This document shows positions 12,801 to 23,276 of a stretch of 64,000 bases of DNA, in pieces (position 1 is the first letter of the stretch; each line of letters starts with the position of its first letter). The position numbers were made by a program, and so were the translations under genes. The stretch lies in the NCBI GenBank assembly GCA_020205615.1, contig CM035168.1:6948237-7012236 (forward strand). The letters run 5' to 3'. A model generated the notes under the pieces. That model ran no database searches. It was not told the origin of the DNA and saw nothing but the letters and a program-made list of their open reading frames with translations. Source of the stretch: Panax quinquefolius. Taxonomy: Eukaryota; Streptophyta; Magnoliopsida; Apiales; Araliaceae.

Positions 12801-15800
12801 CTTGTGTTACAATTGTGAGCAACAAATTTAAATGTTAAGGTTGCTTTTGAGCAAATAAGAAATGCAAAGAATGTTAGATCAACAAAAGTGGAATAAAGAA
12901 CTCTAAAAAGTCATACGCATGATAAGGGAGAACAATCATCAATACTATGTTAATATTATGATTGGATTAAATGCATTTATCATCATTAAACTGAGGTTCA
13001 GACTACATTTGCATCATTATACTCATTTTTCTTCCATTCGACTCGTACTCGCTTTTATTTACAAAACTTCATAACCGTTGAGCTAGTTTGACCTTTACCA
13101 GAAAGCTGAGTTGGTGTATGATGAAAAAAGACAAAACTAAGTTGACGTATGAGGAAAGAGAAAGCTGCGATGGCATATGATTTGGAAAGATAAAGATAAG
13201 TTGGAGTATATCTATGAGAGAAAAAATGAGTTGAATAACTTGGGCTTATTTGTCAGAGCTGACCCTGAATTGACACTTGAATTGACTCGCCTTCATCTTT
13301 TTTATTAGAAACTCCTCTAGAAAATACGACAGAAATGAAGATCACCAGACGAAGTTGTCGCTGTGACCTCTCTTCTTTGGTTCTCACTAATGTCCATGAT
13401 TTTTTGTCTATTTTCTACAAATTCAAACTGCAGTTGGAGTTTGAATTAAACATTCAATACAGCCAAATTCTTAGATGAAGGAATCATTAGCTTACAAAAG
13501 TATTATCGAACTAAGAGCAACTCAATTGTAGTCCAAGAAACAATAGAACAAACAGGAAATAGGCATTTAATTAGCTCTTTTCCTCCCTCATATATAAAGA
13601 ACACATTTTTCTCAAAATTAAACAGTTGTGTAAATTCTGACAAACATAAATGCACCGTAAATTCTCACCCCTTCAAGTAAGATTTTAATCTATGTTTTTT
13701 CAAGGTTTCATCTGTTTAGAGGAATTGCTCAAATCCAAAGGCCAATTCGCAAGCTTTTTGGGGACTTCTACGGTTTCATCTTAGATGATTACATTTGCAT
13801 CAGCCATCAATCACCATATTATATACAGATCACATGTTTTTCTTCTTTCTTTTGAACTGGATTAATAATGGGGGACAGGTGGTAAGCATCATATATATAT
13901 ATAAGGTGAAGGGAATAATTGTTTGGCCTAGTACAAGAGCATGCAGCAAGTCGACACTTGCCTTGTGGTAAACTGCCAAGACAGCTTGGTCAAATTGAAA
14001 GACAATCCTAAAAACTTCTGGCCACTTCGACTTGCGGAGCCACACACAGCAGCACTAGACAATGGTTGTGAGACACGCAACAACTATTAGGGAAACTTTT
14101 GTTGCAGAAGGAAAAAAGAAAAATATAAAGACCACAATAAGAAGATATGAAGAACTAAAAAGAAAATGAAACGGGCCGGGGCATAAGAAGAAGAAAGAAT
14201 AAAGTGTTTTGACTTTTAGCTGTCACCAACTAGCTATTTTTGTTCTTTTTCTCTTTTTTTAAATTTAATTGCTAGATGTCATCCACTAAAGATTTTAATG
14301 TACTGAAGTGATTCATTGCCCCTTAACAAAACAAAATAGTTGTGTTCCACGTGTTTGTTATACATACTGGCCATGATTATTTTTTTAACAAAATAAATAT
14401 ATATTTTTCTCTCAAAAAAAAATAATAAAATAATAATTTTTTATTTTAAAAAGTAAGCCTCTCTTTTTCCATGAATCATTAGTTGCAAATTAGTTTTATT
14501 GCACGTACAATAACCCTTAAAAGTTATAATTTTGACCACATAAATCATAAAAACTCATGTAACTCCAAATAATATATAAATAATATGTTTTGCCTAAAAT
14601 TAAATGTATATTTATATTGGTTTAATGTAATTTTTTAGTGCAAGACATGAGAAAATTAAATAATAATTTTTGTTCAATGTACTTTTGATGTAAAATAAAT
14701 AAAGTACAAATTGCACACTGTGAACGACTTGTCGCCATATGGAGGCGTCCTAAGACACCCTAGCAGTTAGCTACAGCTATTTCTCGTCGTGACAACTATG
14801 ATGGACGAAGGATGTGAGACAGGAGAACAAAATTTTCTAATAATCTTCTTCCTGGTGTTGATGGTGCAGCGGTGCTATAGAGCACTGACGACGGTGGAGT
14901 GCGGCAGTGGTGTAGAGCCACTATGGTGCAGTGATGCCAGTGGTGGTGTATGGCGACAGTGGTAATTGTAAAGGAAGAAAATGGAAGTCACTCAAAAAAC
15001 TTTATAAAAGAAAAACCTAACTTGTTAATATTTAAAGTCAAAGAAATTTGGTGTTGAATGTAATTTTGACAATTTAATTATAAATTTTAAATCAATAAAT
15101 TTAACTTTAAACCCTTACCTGTTGATCTTTAGTGATGGGGACGGGATTTTGGGAGAACGGATAAACATCACACAGATAATCTCACTCAAATCAATTCTAA
15201 TTATTCAATATATTAAAATAATGAAGTACATCACTATTTATAATACTCCTAAACAACTTTCCTAACCTAACTTGAACTCTAATAAGATAACTACAAATTA
15301 AATAAAATAACTGCAAATTAAAAAAACTAAACAACTTCGAATTATGGACTTCCAAAGCCTCTTATATTGTTCTAACCAACTTTCACGGGCTCGTCATCCT
15401 ACATCAATTCTCCGCCGAAAAAACTCGACATCGTCAAGTTATGAACATCAACACAAGAACAATCACATTGGATCACCAAGTCTTTGCAAGCTTCAAATTT
15501 GGCATGTCAAGAGCACAAATAAGAGTGAATTTGATATTGCCTTTGATAATCGAATAGATATTAGCACGAGCATCATGTTGCGTATGACGATCCCATAGCC
15601 ATTTACGCCTTAAGATAATGTGAAACCTTAAGGGGTAGAACATCACACAACGGTATCCTTAAGCTTTCCAACGGAAAATATAACCAAACACCTCTGCTAA
15701 CCTGCAACCTTGTATTGGTAATCCATGCAACATCCTACGGCTCCGGGTGAGGCTCAACTTTTAACCCAAATTTCTTAAGTGCTCCCCCAGAGATAACATC

Positions 15801-18800
15801 TGTATAACTCCCAATATCAATCACAAGAGATCACAGCTGTCCTGCACATGACTTGTCTCAAAAATTCGCCAACGATGGATTTTAGGATCATCCTTATGTT
15901 TCTGAGCAACAAGGTCAAAGAACACCTAAACATCCTTCCAAATGAGCATCAACTTCTAAATCTTGATCATCGAACTCATATTCGATATCTAACGGTTTGC
16001 AAACCTCTTCGTTCAAGTCATTTTTCCCGCACTCTTTGTCAACAATAGCAAGTTGCCTAGAGGGAGAAGAGACAACAATCATCTTCGAGGAAGTACACTC
16101 AAAAGACATGACCAAAACCACAACAGTTATAACACGTAGACGTATGGTTGTTGCTAGCATTAAAAGAACATGTGGTACGATTAGGCCTACTAGTAGCTGA
16201 AGGGCTTGCTGACGATCTTTCCACCGGCCTACGTAAAATAGGCTCCATAAAAGTATACTCCCTCCGAATTTGGACTTGTATTGGAGGCCTAACAAAATTC
16301 TTTTTTAAATTATCCTTTACTTGGGTAGCAACTTGAACAGCATCATCTAAGAGCAAGATTTTACCAGAAACTACACCACCTGCAATCCCCAAATTTAATT
16401 CCCGACGGTACATGGAGATTAAAACTTCTTCAACCCAAGGAAATTCAGACCGAGTAACCAAACAGTAGAACATTGAAGTATACTTGGCTATAGATTTACA
16501 TCCTTGTGCCAACTCAGTTAACTACAAATATGATCATTGCTTATAATCTGAAGGTACAAAACGTCGTGTCAATATAACTTTCACATCTTCCCATCTTCTC
16601 GCAGCTGTATATAAATTTTGTTTTGTTGATCCCACCAAATACGAGTTGTCCCCTTCAATTTCTTTAGCAAAGAACAATTTTCTTTCATCAGATAATTCAT
16701 ACCATCGAAAAAACCTCTCCAAGATGTGAATCCAATCCAAGAATGTTTTGGGATCATTATCGCCATTGAAATCTCCAACATCTAATTTTTCTCCTCTATC
16801 CACTGCATTCATCCTTGGATCTGGAACATGAGGATTAACTCGTGAATTAGAGTCATGTTGTTGACTTGTAGTCTCAGAGGATTAAAATCTGGGATGGGGT
16901 TTACAAAATTCTTACGAGCATCTTCTTGCCCTTATCTATGCGTTCCGTGAGTACATTAACTTTTACTGTAAGTACTATAATAGAAGACTGAACATTTTCC
17001 GCATTTGCAGTAAGTGTTGTGATTGAATCTTCAATCCTTTTGAGACGTTCATCTTGTTGTAACATATAAGTATCAAGTTTGGCATTGATTTCTCCAGCAT
17101 TTACCATGGTACTTGCAAATATAAATATAACCTTTTTTTCCTGAGGGCTTGGTTGTAGAAAATTTCAAGAAATAGGGTCTGAATTATATATAATATAATT
17201 TCAAGGGCTGAAAGTGTAACAAATGAAAGTATAGGGGCTGATATGTAAAATTTCATTAGGTATTTTTAAAATTTAAAAAAACTTGGGGGTTAAATTAGAA
17301 AACTATAAAAACTTTAGGGTACCCAACTGTAATTTGTCAGGAGATTGTTATTCCCCAAGTCCTCTTTTTATTCTTCACAGTCTCTCTCTGATTCACTGTT
17401 TCCTGTAAGTCCAAGGAGAGCAGCAAGCTTGAGGAGGCTAAAGGCTTTGAATTTTCTCGACAAAAAATGAGAATGGCGGTGGCGGGGCAGGCCGCGGCGG
17501 CTGTAGCGGCAAGGGATGGCGGCAAGAAACGACGATGGTGGCACAACTATTTTTACTTCTCTTTCCTTTTTTTTCTTCTCACCTATGTAGGCTAAGATTT
17601 GGGCTGTGTTTGGGTAGGTTTATGATTGAAATTAGGGCTATGATTTGTATACGTATATTGTACTGGGGTTGATTTTGGCTGTGTTTGGGTAAGGTTTGGT
17701 TTTTCTTGTGCTGGTTAATGTTGATGATAGGCTGCTACAGAATGGGTCTATGATGGTTGAACAATAAATTTAAGTTTAGCTTAAGTCACGATTTGGAGAC
17801 TAGGCAGTTTCTATGACAATGATTTTGGGACGGTTGAGGATGGATGTGTGCGAGGCTTTGATACCAAAAATGATGGGGACGGGGGTTTTCAGATGAAGGA
17901 TACACAAATAATCTCACACAAAACTCAAATCAATTCTTATTATTCAATGAATCAAAATAATGAAGTACGTCACTATTTATAATACTCCTAGACAACTTTC
18001 CTAACCTATCTTGGACTCTAATAAGATAACTACAAATTAAATAAGATAACTGCAAATTAAAGAAACTAAACACCTTCTAATTCATGGGCTTCCAAAATCA
18101 TTTATATTGTTCTAACCAATTTTCATGGGCTCGTCCTACATCATTTAGAAGTCAAAAAAATGGTACTTAATTTAATTTTGATATATTTTTATTTAGTTAT
18201 AAATTGATAAATTTAATTATGATTTTCCACTTAGCACTGTACGAATGATTACTTGTCAACTTTATTTTTTACGTGGGTAACTCTGCACGTACTGCCATTA
18301 AGAAAATTAACAGAACAGCTTGCATAGTTTTTTTTAAAGAAAATCGAGTTGATGGGAAATTAAGTTCAGTGATGCAAATATAAGTCGGACCCTAGCATAG
18401 TCATGAAAAAAACATTTAACCCTACGATGAATAAAACACAGTATCTTGTATCTGAGTCAGTAAATGATGAAAAGTTTGAAGACCAAAAGTTGAAGCCATG
18501 ATCAGGTTCGTAGCATAAAATATTAAAATCACTCCATCTAGTATGACTTCAGTGTAAGTTTATACATATAACTTGAATCTATCCTTACATGTGAGATTAG
18601 CCATTCTTCATAACCTTTTCCAGACTACACAAAATGAGGTTCATATCATTGACAAATCACATAAAATTGGGTTGAAACAAAATTATGCTCTCACTTAAGG
18701 TTGTCAAGTGGGTAAACTAATTTAGCCAAAGAGATCCAAACCCAAGAAAAATCCCAAGGTAAATATAAAATTAACAGATTCTTACTTCTTTTCGACAAAT

Positions 18801-19487
18801 TCATGCTGTATTTTGCTGTTGAAAGCCTCTGTTATTGAGGCCAAAGCCTTCTCCCTTGTTGACCCCCTTTAGAAAATAAATGAAAGATGACATTAGTTTT
18901 CAGCTGCATACAAGTAGCATATCTTCTTAACTGCTTTCAAATTACCAAATATCACTTCATTAATTGTTTTTAATGCATAAATATAAGTATCAATTGAACA
19001 CCACTTAACTACCTTTTCTCATATAAATCATCTAAAGCTTGATCAAGTACACTAGTCTCTTTATCAAGCTGCAAGTCCTCAACACCAGACACCAGCATTT
19101 GATCTGACCGCAGAGTCGAGGTCGAACTCACACTTTCAGTATCAGAGCTATCCAACAACGCAACATTCTTACGTTGAGAACTACCTATAAAATTCAGAAC
19201 TTTCAATAAGACACATCAATTGAGCTAAAAAATCAAAACTTTCTATAAGATATATCAATTGAGCAAAAAATGCATACAATAGGAAAAGCTTTTAAGCAAA
19301 ATTGAGCTACTTTATGAATTTAGCCCGTCTTCAAAAATCAAGAAATTGAGCTTAGAAACTTGCACTGAATTTAAAACATATAATATTCCAAGAAATTAAG
19401 CAAAACCCTAAAATTTGTAAATTTCTCAAATTCATACTCATTCAAATATATATTTGTATATGGATTTAAGAACTTACGTTTACCCAT
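6819..19487 (-). CDS. SAT32-like: Interferon-related developmental regulator (SAT32-like), complete
   Basis: Thirteen exons on the minus strand join with GT-AG sites and continuous phase: 19478-19487, 19013-19184, 18786-18866, 10063-10145, 9864-9979, 9640-9750, 9229-9338, 8604-8913, 8441-8518, 8307-8357, 8123-8212, 7461-7538 and 6819-6869. They total 1,341 nt, or 446 residues plus TAG. The protein starts MGKRSSQRKNVALLDSSDTE. Conserved blocks include SSIKRGSAKEIALASHAIG (exon 4) and SPNSVLNKARTQILNKQR (exon 12), typical of the IFRD N-terminal helical-repeat domain and the IFRD C-terminal domain. The family acts as transcriptional co-regulators in animals; Arabidopsis SAT32 is linked to salt tolerance. 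The first coding exon gives only three codons and one base. Intron 3 is about 8.6 kb because of transposon insertions, yet the exons on both sides are intact and in phase, so the gene is probably functional. The model is from sequence alone, without transcript data. Confidence 0.93.
10379..12366. mobile_element. hAT-like non-autonomous element (outer)
   Basis: The ends are imperfect inverted repeats: CATAGTTATCAAGGCG on the left, and on the right, read inverted, CATGCTTCTCAAGTCG. Flanking 8-bp copies TGTCGGAC (10371-10378) and TGCCGGAC (12367-12374) differ at one base, as expected of an aged hAT target duplication. Both ends are rich in CGCC/GTCG words, while the middle is AT-rich. No transposase frame is present. 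Removing the nested inner element leaves about 1.26 kb. The superfamily is inferred from the 8-bp duplication and the CA...TG ends. Confidence 0.65.
10936..11652. mobile_element. hAT-like element nested in the outer hAT element
   Basis: The inverted ends read CAGTGTTCTAAAA on the left and CAATGTTCTAAAA on the right (read inverted), each followed by CGCCTAGGCG-type GC-rich sequence. The flanking 8-mers ACAATAAA (10928-10935) and ACAAGAAA (11653-11660) match at 7 of 8 bases. Its AT-rich core, about 11130-11345, closely resembles 10540-10760 of the outer element, so the two share a common internal sequence. No coding capacity is visible. Confidence 0.7.
12375..15132. other. Unassigned intronic sequence
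   Basis: AT-rich DNA between the hAT-like elements and the LTR retrotransposon, within intron 3. I see no exon, LTR or clear terminal repeats. A short GC-richer patch with GTGGTG-type words lies at about 14855-14960. Confidence 0.5.
15133..15406 (-). repeat. 3' LTR of the GAG-only element
   Basis: On the minus strand it starts TGATGTAGG and ends CCCCATCA. It aligns along its full length with 17871-18143, with scattered substitutions and small indels. Confidence 0.92.
15915..17107 (-). pseudogene. gag: Degraded GAG of the TR-GAG element
   Basis: Reading starts at 17107 with a short coiled-coil-like segment (QDERLKRIEDSITTL). It continues in 16812-16534, where FNGDNDPKTFLDWIHILERF is typical of a Ty3/gypsy retrotransposon GAG domain. 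In-frame stops fall near 16530. The next frame, 16512-16099, carries a zinc knuckle beginning CYNCCGFGH, and a frameshift at about 16100 moves the rest into another frame that ends at 15915. GAG forms the particle and binds RNA. The copy is broken by at least two stops and two frame changes, so it is unlikely to be made. It resembles gypsy GAG more than copia GAG. Confidence 0.8.
17854..17866 (-). other. Primer-binding site of the TR-GAG element
   Basis: The minus strand reads TGGTATCAAAGCC four bases inside the 5' LTR. The usual plant initiator-Met site is TGGTATCAGAGC, so there is one difference within the shared part. Confidence 0.8.
17871..18143 (-). repeat. 5' LTR of the GAG-only element
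   Basis: The partner of 15133-15406, with TG...CA ends in element orientation and the target duplication TTTAG directly outside. Confidence 0.92.
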
Positions 19488-20184
19488 TGGTGACAACTCC
19501 GGGATGAAATCGTTAGAAAGAGGTACAGAGTTGACTATGAATCGGCCGATGAAAAGATATACAGAAAAACAGATCAAAAAGCTGAAATTGAATCGAGAAA
19601 ACTATTGAAGGAATCGGATTAGAGTCGAATAACGATGTATCCATTAAAGATTCTGAAAATTTAGGGAGTGCGAATGAGAGAGAGACGTACAATCTCTGTA
19701 TCTATAGGTTGCATAGATATACGGAGGAAACGAACGGTGAAGAAGTAGGGAAAGGGTTTATATAGTAGGCGATTTCTGAAGCCAATTTTGACAAGTGTGT
19801 GACGTAGAATTTTCGGTGAGCGATGGAAGAGCACAGACACTTGGGTGATTAGGTGGACTGATACTGACCGTTCGATTAGGAGTTGGAGGGTTTATTTGGG
19901 GACACGTGGCAGTTATAGGAGGAATGAAAGGCCGTGAGGGATTAGAAAGCAAGTGGAGTTTCAACTTTCAAACACTCTCGCTGAGCAGAAAAATGGGACA
20001 GAAAATTAGACTATATATTTAAATTTTACATATTTATGTTTTGAAATAAAAATAAAAATAAAAATAAAAATAAATAAAATTTAAATATATTTTATGTTTA
20101 ATTTTTCATTCTCATTTTTTTGTCCATATACTGATATACTCCCTCCTATAATATTTTAAAATTATACATAAAAATTAAAAAAAT
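19488..20184. other. SAT32-like upstream region and insertion target of the chromovirus
   Basis: It contains the presumed 5' UTR with a GA-rich stretch near 19676-19690, the possible TATA box, and an A/T hexanucleotide-like run (AAATAA units) at about 20044-20080. It ends at the AATTA target duplication (20185-20189), so the chromovirus landed about 0.7 kb upstream of the ATG. Confidence 0.7.
19757..19764 (-). promoter_or_regulatory. Possible TATA box of the SAT32-like gene
   Basis: The minus strand reads TATATAAA about 270 bases upstream of the ATG. That would give a 5' UTR of roughly 240 bases, which is plausible for a plant gene. No transcript start is known, so this is a motif call only. 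Confidence 0.45.
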
Positions 20185-20189
20185 AATTA

Positions 20190-22772
20190 TGTGACGCCTC
20201 TAAAATAGGTATACATCACCCATTTTTGAATTAAATCGATAACATGTAATCTGAAAACAACTATAACTTTATTAATACAACATAAAAATCATGAGTTTAA
20301 ATATAAATATTGTCATCTCGACAATATTCACACCCAAATAAGTCCTCATTACAATTATTGATACATTATTTTACAAAAATGATGAGGACTACTAAAACAA
20401 CTCTCTAGAATCATCATTCCACACCTTTACTAGAACTCGCTATATTCTCGCCTCCCGAGAAGAAAAATGGAACAAAAGAAAAAGGGTGAAATTCAATTAA
20501 CTAAAAGAAAGAATATTATGACTAAGATAATATAGAACAAATTATCGTTAGTCTTGACAAAAAAAAATCTAATAAAATACAATGAGGCAACAAGTTTCGG
20601 ATCAATATTCAAACGAAAATAATAATTTATAGATGAGTTACGTAGAGAATGAAATCTACTATAATCTATGAATTTAAAAGTCCATCATCAATATTTTATC
20701 TCCAGAACATCAATCAATATTCATCTTGAATTAAATATTCATCTTTTTACTATACAAGCCAAAGATATTCATCAATCGGTCATGTTTATCTCAACACTGT
20801 ATATCTTTTGCACTACTGAGCCAAAGATATTCATAAGAAAATCAACCATCTTTTTACTACAGCCAAAGATATTCAATAATATCATCATTTAGGATTGAGG
20901 ATGATGAAAAATATTTTAAAGAAAAACGAATCCAAATGAAACAAAAGAACAAATAATATGGATTCGTGCTTTAAATGATTCAAGTTCAAAATACTTCATA
21001 AATAATCATAGTGAAGTAAAATTTAAGAATGATCAAAACATGGATACAATCAAAGCCTAGATCCATAATCGATATTTTGGAAAAAAACAAAATTTTAATT
21101 TTTTTGTGAATAATGTCGATTATTCGTGAATAAAGTCAGATATCGTGAATAATGTCGATACGTGAATAAGAACTCCCGACACTTAAAAGACAAGAATTTC
21201 ACAAGAAAAATCTTACCAATATTCCTAAGCGTAATGATATTAGAAGAAATAATATCATTTATAAAAAAATTAACATCCCTTACCTTGAAAAAAAATAATT
21301 TACGGTGGAATATCGATATAACGAAGGAACTTGCACCGTATAGCAACACTCAAAGTATCAAAATACTCACAAGAATATTTCGATAATATAGAGAGAAAAC
21401 TTCGGTTTCAATGTGATTTTCAATTCTAACCTAAGCACCCTATTTATAGGAAATTGCTTAGACCAAATCAGAAAATTTAATAAATATTATTATTATTTTT
21501 CTAAAACTTCCTACGCACACTCTTTTAGTCTAGACATCAGCCAAACAAGTGCTAACATCACCAAAAACGTTTTTCATAATAAAATTATTTAAAACTCCAA
21601 AAAAAATAATAATCAAATAATCTGGAACTTCAATAATTCATAATAAATAGCCCTTTTGTCAGAAAAATTCAAACCTTATGTCCATTCCATAGGAAGTTCC
21701 ATTCTCTACAACTTTGTAAGTTTAAATTTTTTCAAATTCCAAACAGAAATTGACCGAAATTCACAAACGGACGATTTTACAAGCTATAATCAAATTTCAG
21801 TCAAGAAATAGGGTCCACAAACATGAAAAACATGTTTTAAATATTTTTAGTAACAAAAATACTCCTCCTCCTCCTCATAAACTCATATATCTCACATTCA
21901 TTGTAAAAATATCACCATTATTATATTATTAAAATATAATAATATATTTAAATGAATTATTTATTAGAAAAGATAAAATATCAATTTTTCAACAATTGTC
22001 ACTTTAAAATTTTTTTCATCTATATCCACATAAAATGAATATTTTCCTTATCATATAAATCAATAATTAATTATTCACAAATAATATTATAGAATCACAA
22101 TCTTTGGCAACCAGTAGCCGCTTGGAAAGGGGCTTTTCAATAAGGATTTCTCCTTACTAGGCACAAGAATTAGGTGACCAAACCTCTCCTTGAATGTAAC
22201 TTTCTAGACATTGTCAATAATGTTATCTAATAATATTATTCAAATAATATGAATTATTGATCTGATAATGGAAAATACTGTGTAGTGACAATTATTGAAA
22301 CAACAACAATATAAAATATCAACGTAGCAATTATTGGATCAATAAAATAAAATATTGAACAGTAATTACTGTAACAATTATTGAGTAGTGTCTTCTTACG
22401 TAAGAATCAATAATTGGTGCAATACTGTGTGCTACTGTGTTTTTAACCACCGGGTATTCCAACAGTATTAATGGTAACAACTACGCCGTTATTTATAAAC
22501 AACTTATTCTTGTCGTTTTCTTCATTCAATCTCTTTCCGTTATGGGGCCCACACAAGGCTGCATTGTCGTACGAATATTTCCCGACAGTAAGAATATTCC
22601 ACGACTAAACGAATATTCTCCGCTAAAAATGAATATTTTATAACCACTTGCTTATTTAAAATATTTGCGCATTTTACCCATAACTAACCACATTAATCAA
22701 ATCAACCCTTACTATTTCAAAATAATAAATAGAGAAAATTCAATTTCATCAATAATAAGTTGGGGTCTTACA
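20190..22772 (-). repeat. 3' LTR of the chromovirus (2.58 kb)
   Basis: On the minus strand it begins TGTAAGACCCC and ends GGCGTCACA. A TATA box (TATAAATA, minus) lies at 21441-21448. Short repeats of a CATCTTT...GCCAAAGATATTCA type lie at about 20740-20880, and two GAATATTC palindromes at 22592 and 22611. It keeps a segment of about 75 bases near 22145-22225 that is missing from the partner LTR. Confidence 0.93.
22592..22618. promoter_or_regulatory. Paired GAATATTC palindromes in the 3' LTR
   Basis: GAATATTC at 22592-22599 and 22611-22618, start to start 19 bases, about 154 bases from the LTR start. Each fits the consensus GNATATNC bound by PHR1-type MYB factors. The same pair occurs in the other three LTRs of this group. 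Function is inferred. Confidence 0.4.
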
Positions 22773-22783
22773 ACCTCCCCTCC

Positions 22784-23276
22784 TTATGAAATTTCATCCT
22801 CGAAATTGACGTACGTACCTGGCATTTCGAAAAGGTGAGGATACCTCGCTTTCATTTCCGTTTCCAACTCCCAGGTCATTTCCTCTATAGCATGGTTCCT
22901 CCACAAAACTTTGACTTGTGATATGACCTTTGTGCGTAGGACATGCTCCTTCCTATCCAAGATCTTGAAAGGCACCTCTTCGTACGTTAAGTCTTCGGCT
23001 ATCTCGTCCGGTTCTAACTCAATAACATGGTTCGGGTCTTTCACATATTTACGAAGCACAAATATATGAAAAAATATTATGAACACGAGACAGACTTGGA
23101 GGTAACGCGAGTCTATAGGCTACATTTCCTACTCGGTCAAGAATCTGAAATGGACCAATAAATCGTGGATTGAGCTTTCCTCTCTTCCCAAATCTTGTAA
23201 CTCCCTTCCATGGAGTAACACGCAATAATACATGATCCCCAATACTAAATTCCACGTCCTTTCGATGAAGATCCAC
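22784..23276 (-). pseudogene. pol: Chromovirus pol C-terminus with chromodomain-like tail
   Basis: Two overlapping frames, 23276-23049 and 23086-22784, continue the polyprotein. The first has the integrase C-terminal block (KLNPRFIGPFQILDRVGNVA), the second a chromodomain-like tail (VKVLWRNHAIEEMTWELE) and the ending YPHLFEMPGTYVNFEDE. A frameshift near 23060 separates them. In chromoviruses the tail follows integrase and can direct integration to chromatin marks. Motifs are directly seen; the targeting role is family knowledge. Confidence 0.82.

Larger units (their letters stand above)
15133..18143 (-). mobile_element. GAG-only LTR retrotransposon (TR-GAG type)
   Basis: A 3,011-bp element with two direct LTRs, 15133-15406 and 17871-18143, both bounded by TG...CA. 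The 5-bp target duplication is exact: TTTAG at 15128-15132 and 18144-18148. On the minus strand the 5' LTR is the right copy, followed after four bases by a primer-binding site TGGTATCAAAGCC, which fits initiator methionine tRNA with one mismatch. The interior codes only for a GAG-like protein. No protease, reverse transcriptase, RNase H or integrase is visible, and the space between GAG and the 3' LTR is about 0.5 kb. Such elements need enzymes from an autonomous relative. It sits inside SAT32-like intron 3 in the gene's orientation. Confidence 0.9.
10146..18785 (-). other. Transposon-swollen intron 3 of the SAT32-like gene
   Basis: This intron joins exon 3 (ends 18786) to exon 4 (starts 10145) and is more than three quarters of the length of the coding span. 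It contains a nested pair of hAT-like elements, a GAG-only LTR retrotransposon and unassigned AT-rich sequence. The splice donor reads GTAAGA and the acceptor TTTGCAG, so both look functional. The GAG element is in the same orientation as the gene. Confidence 0.9.
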
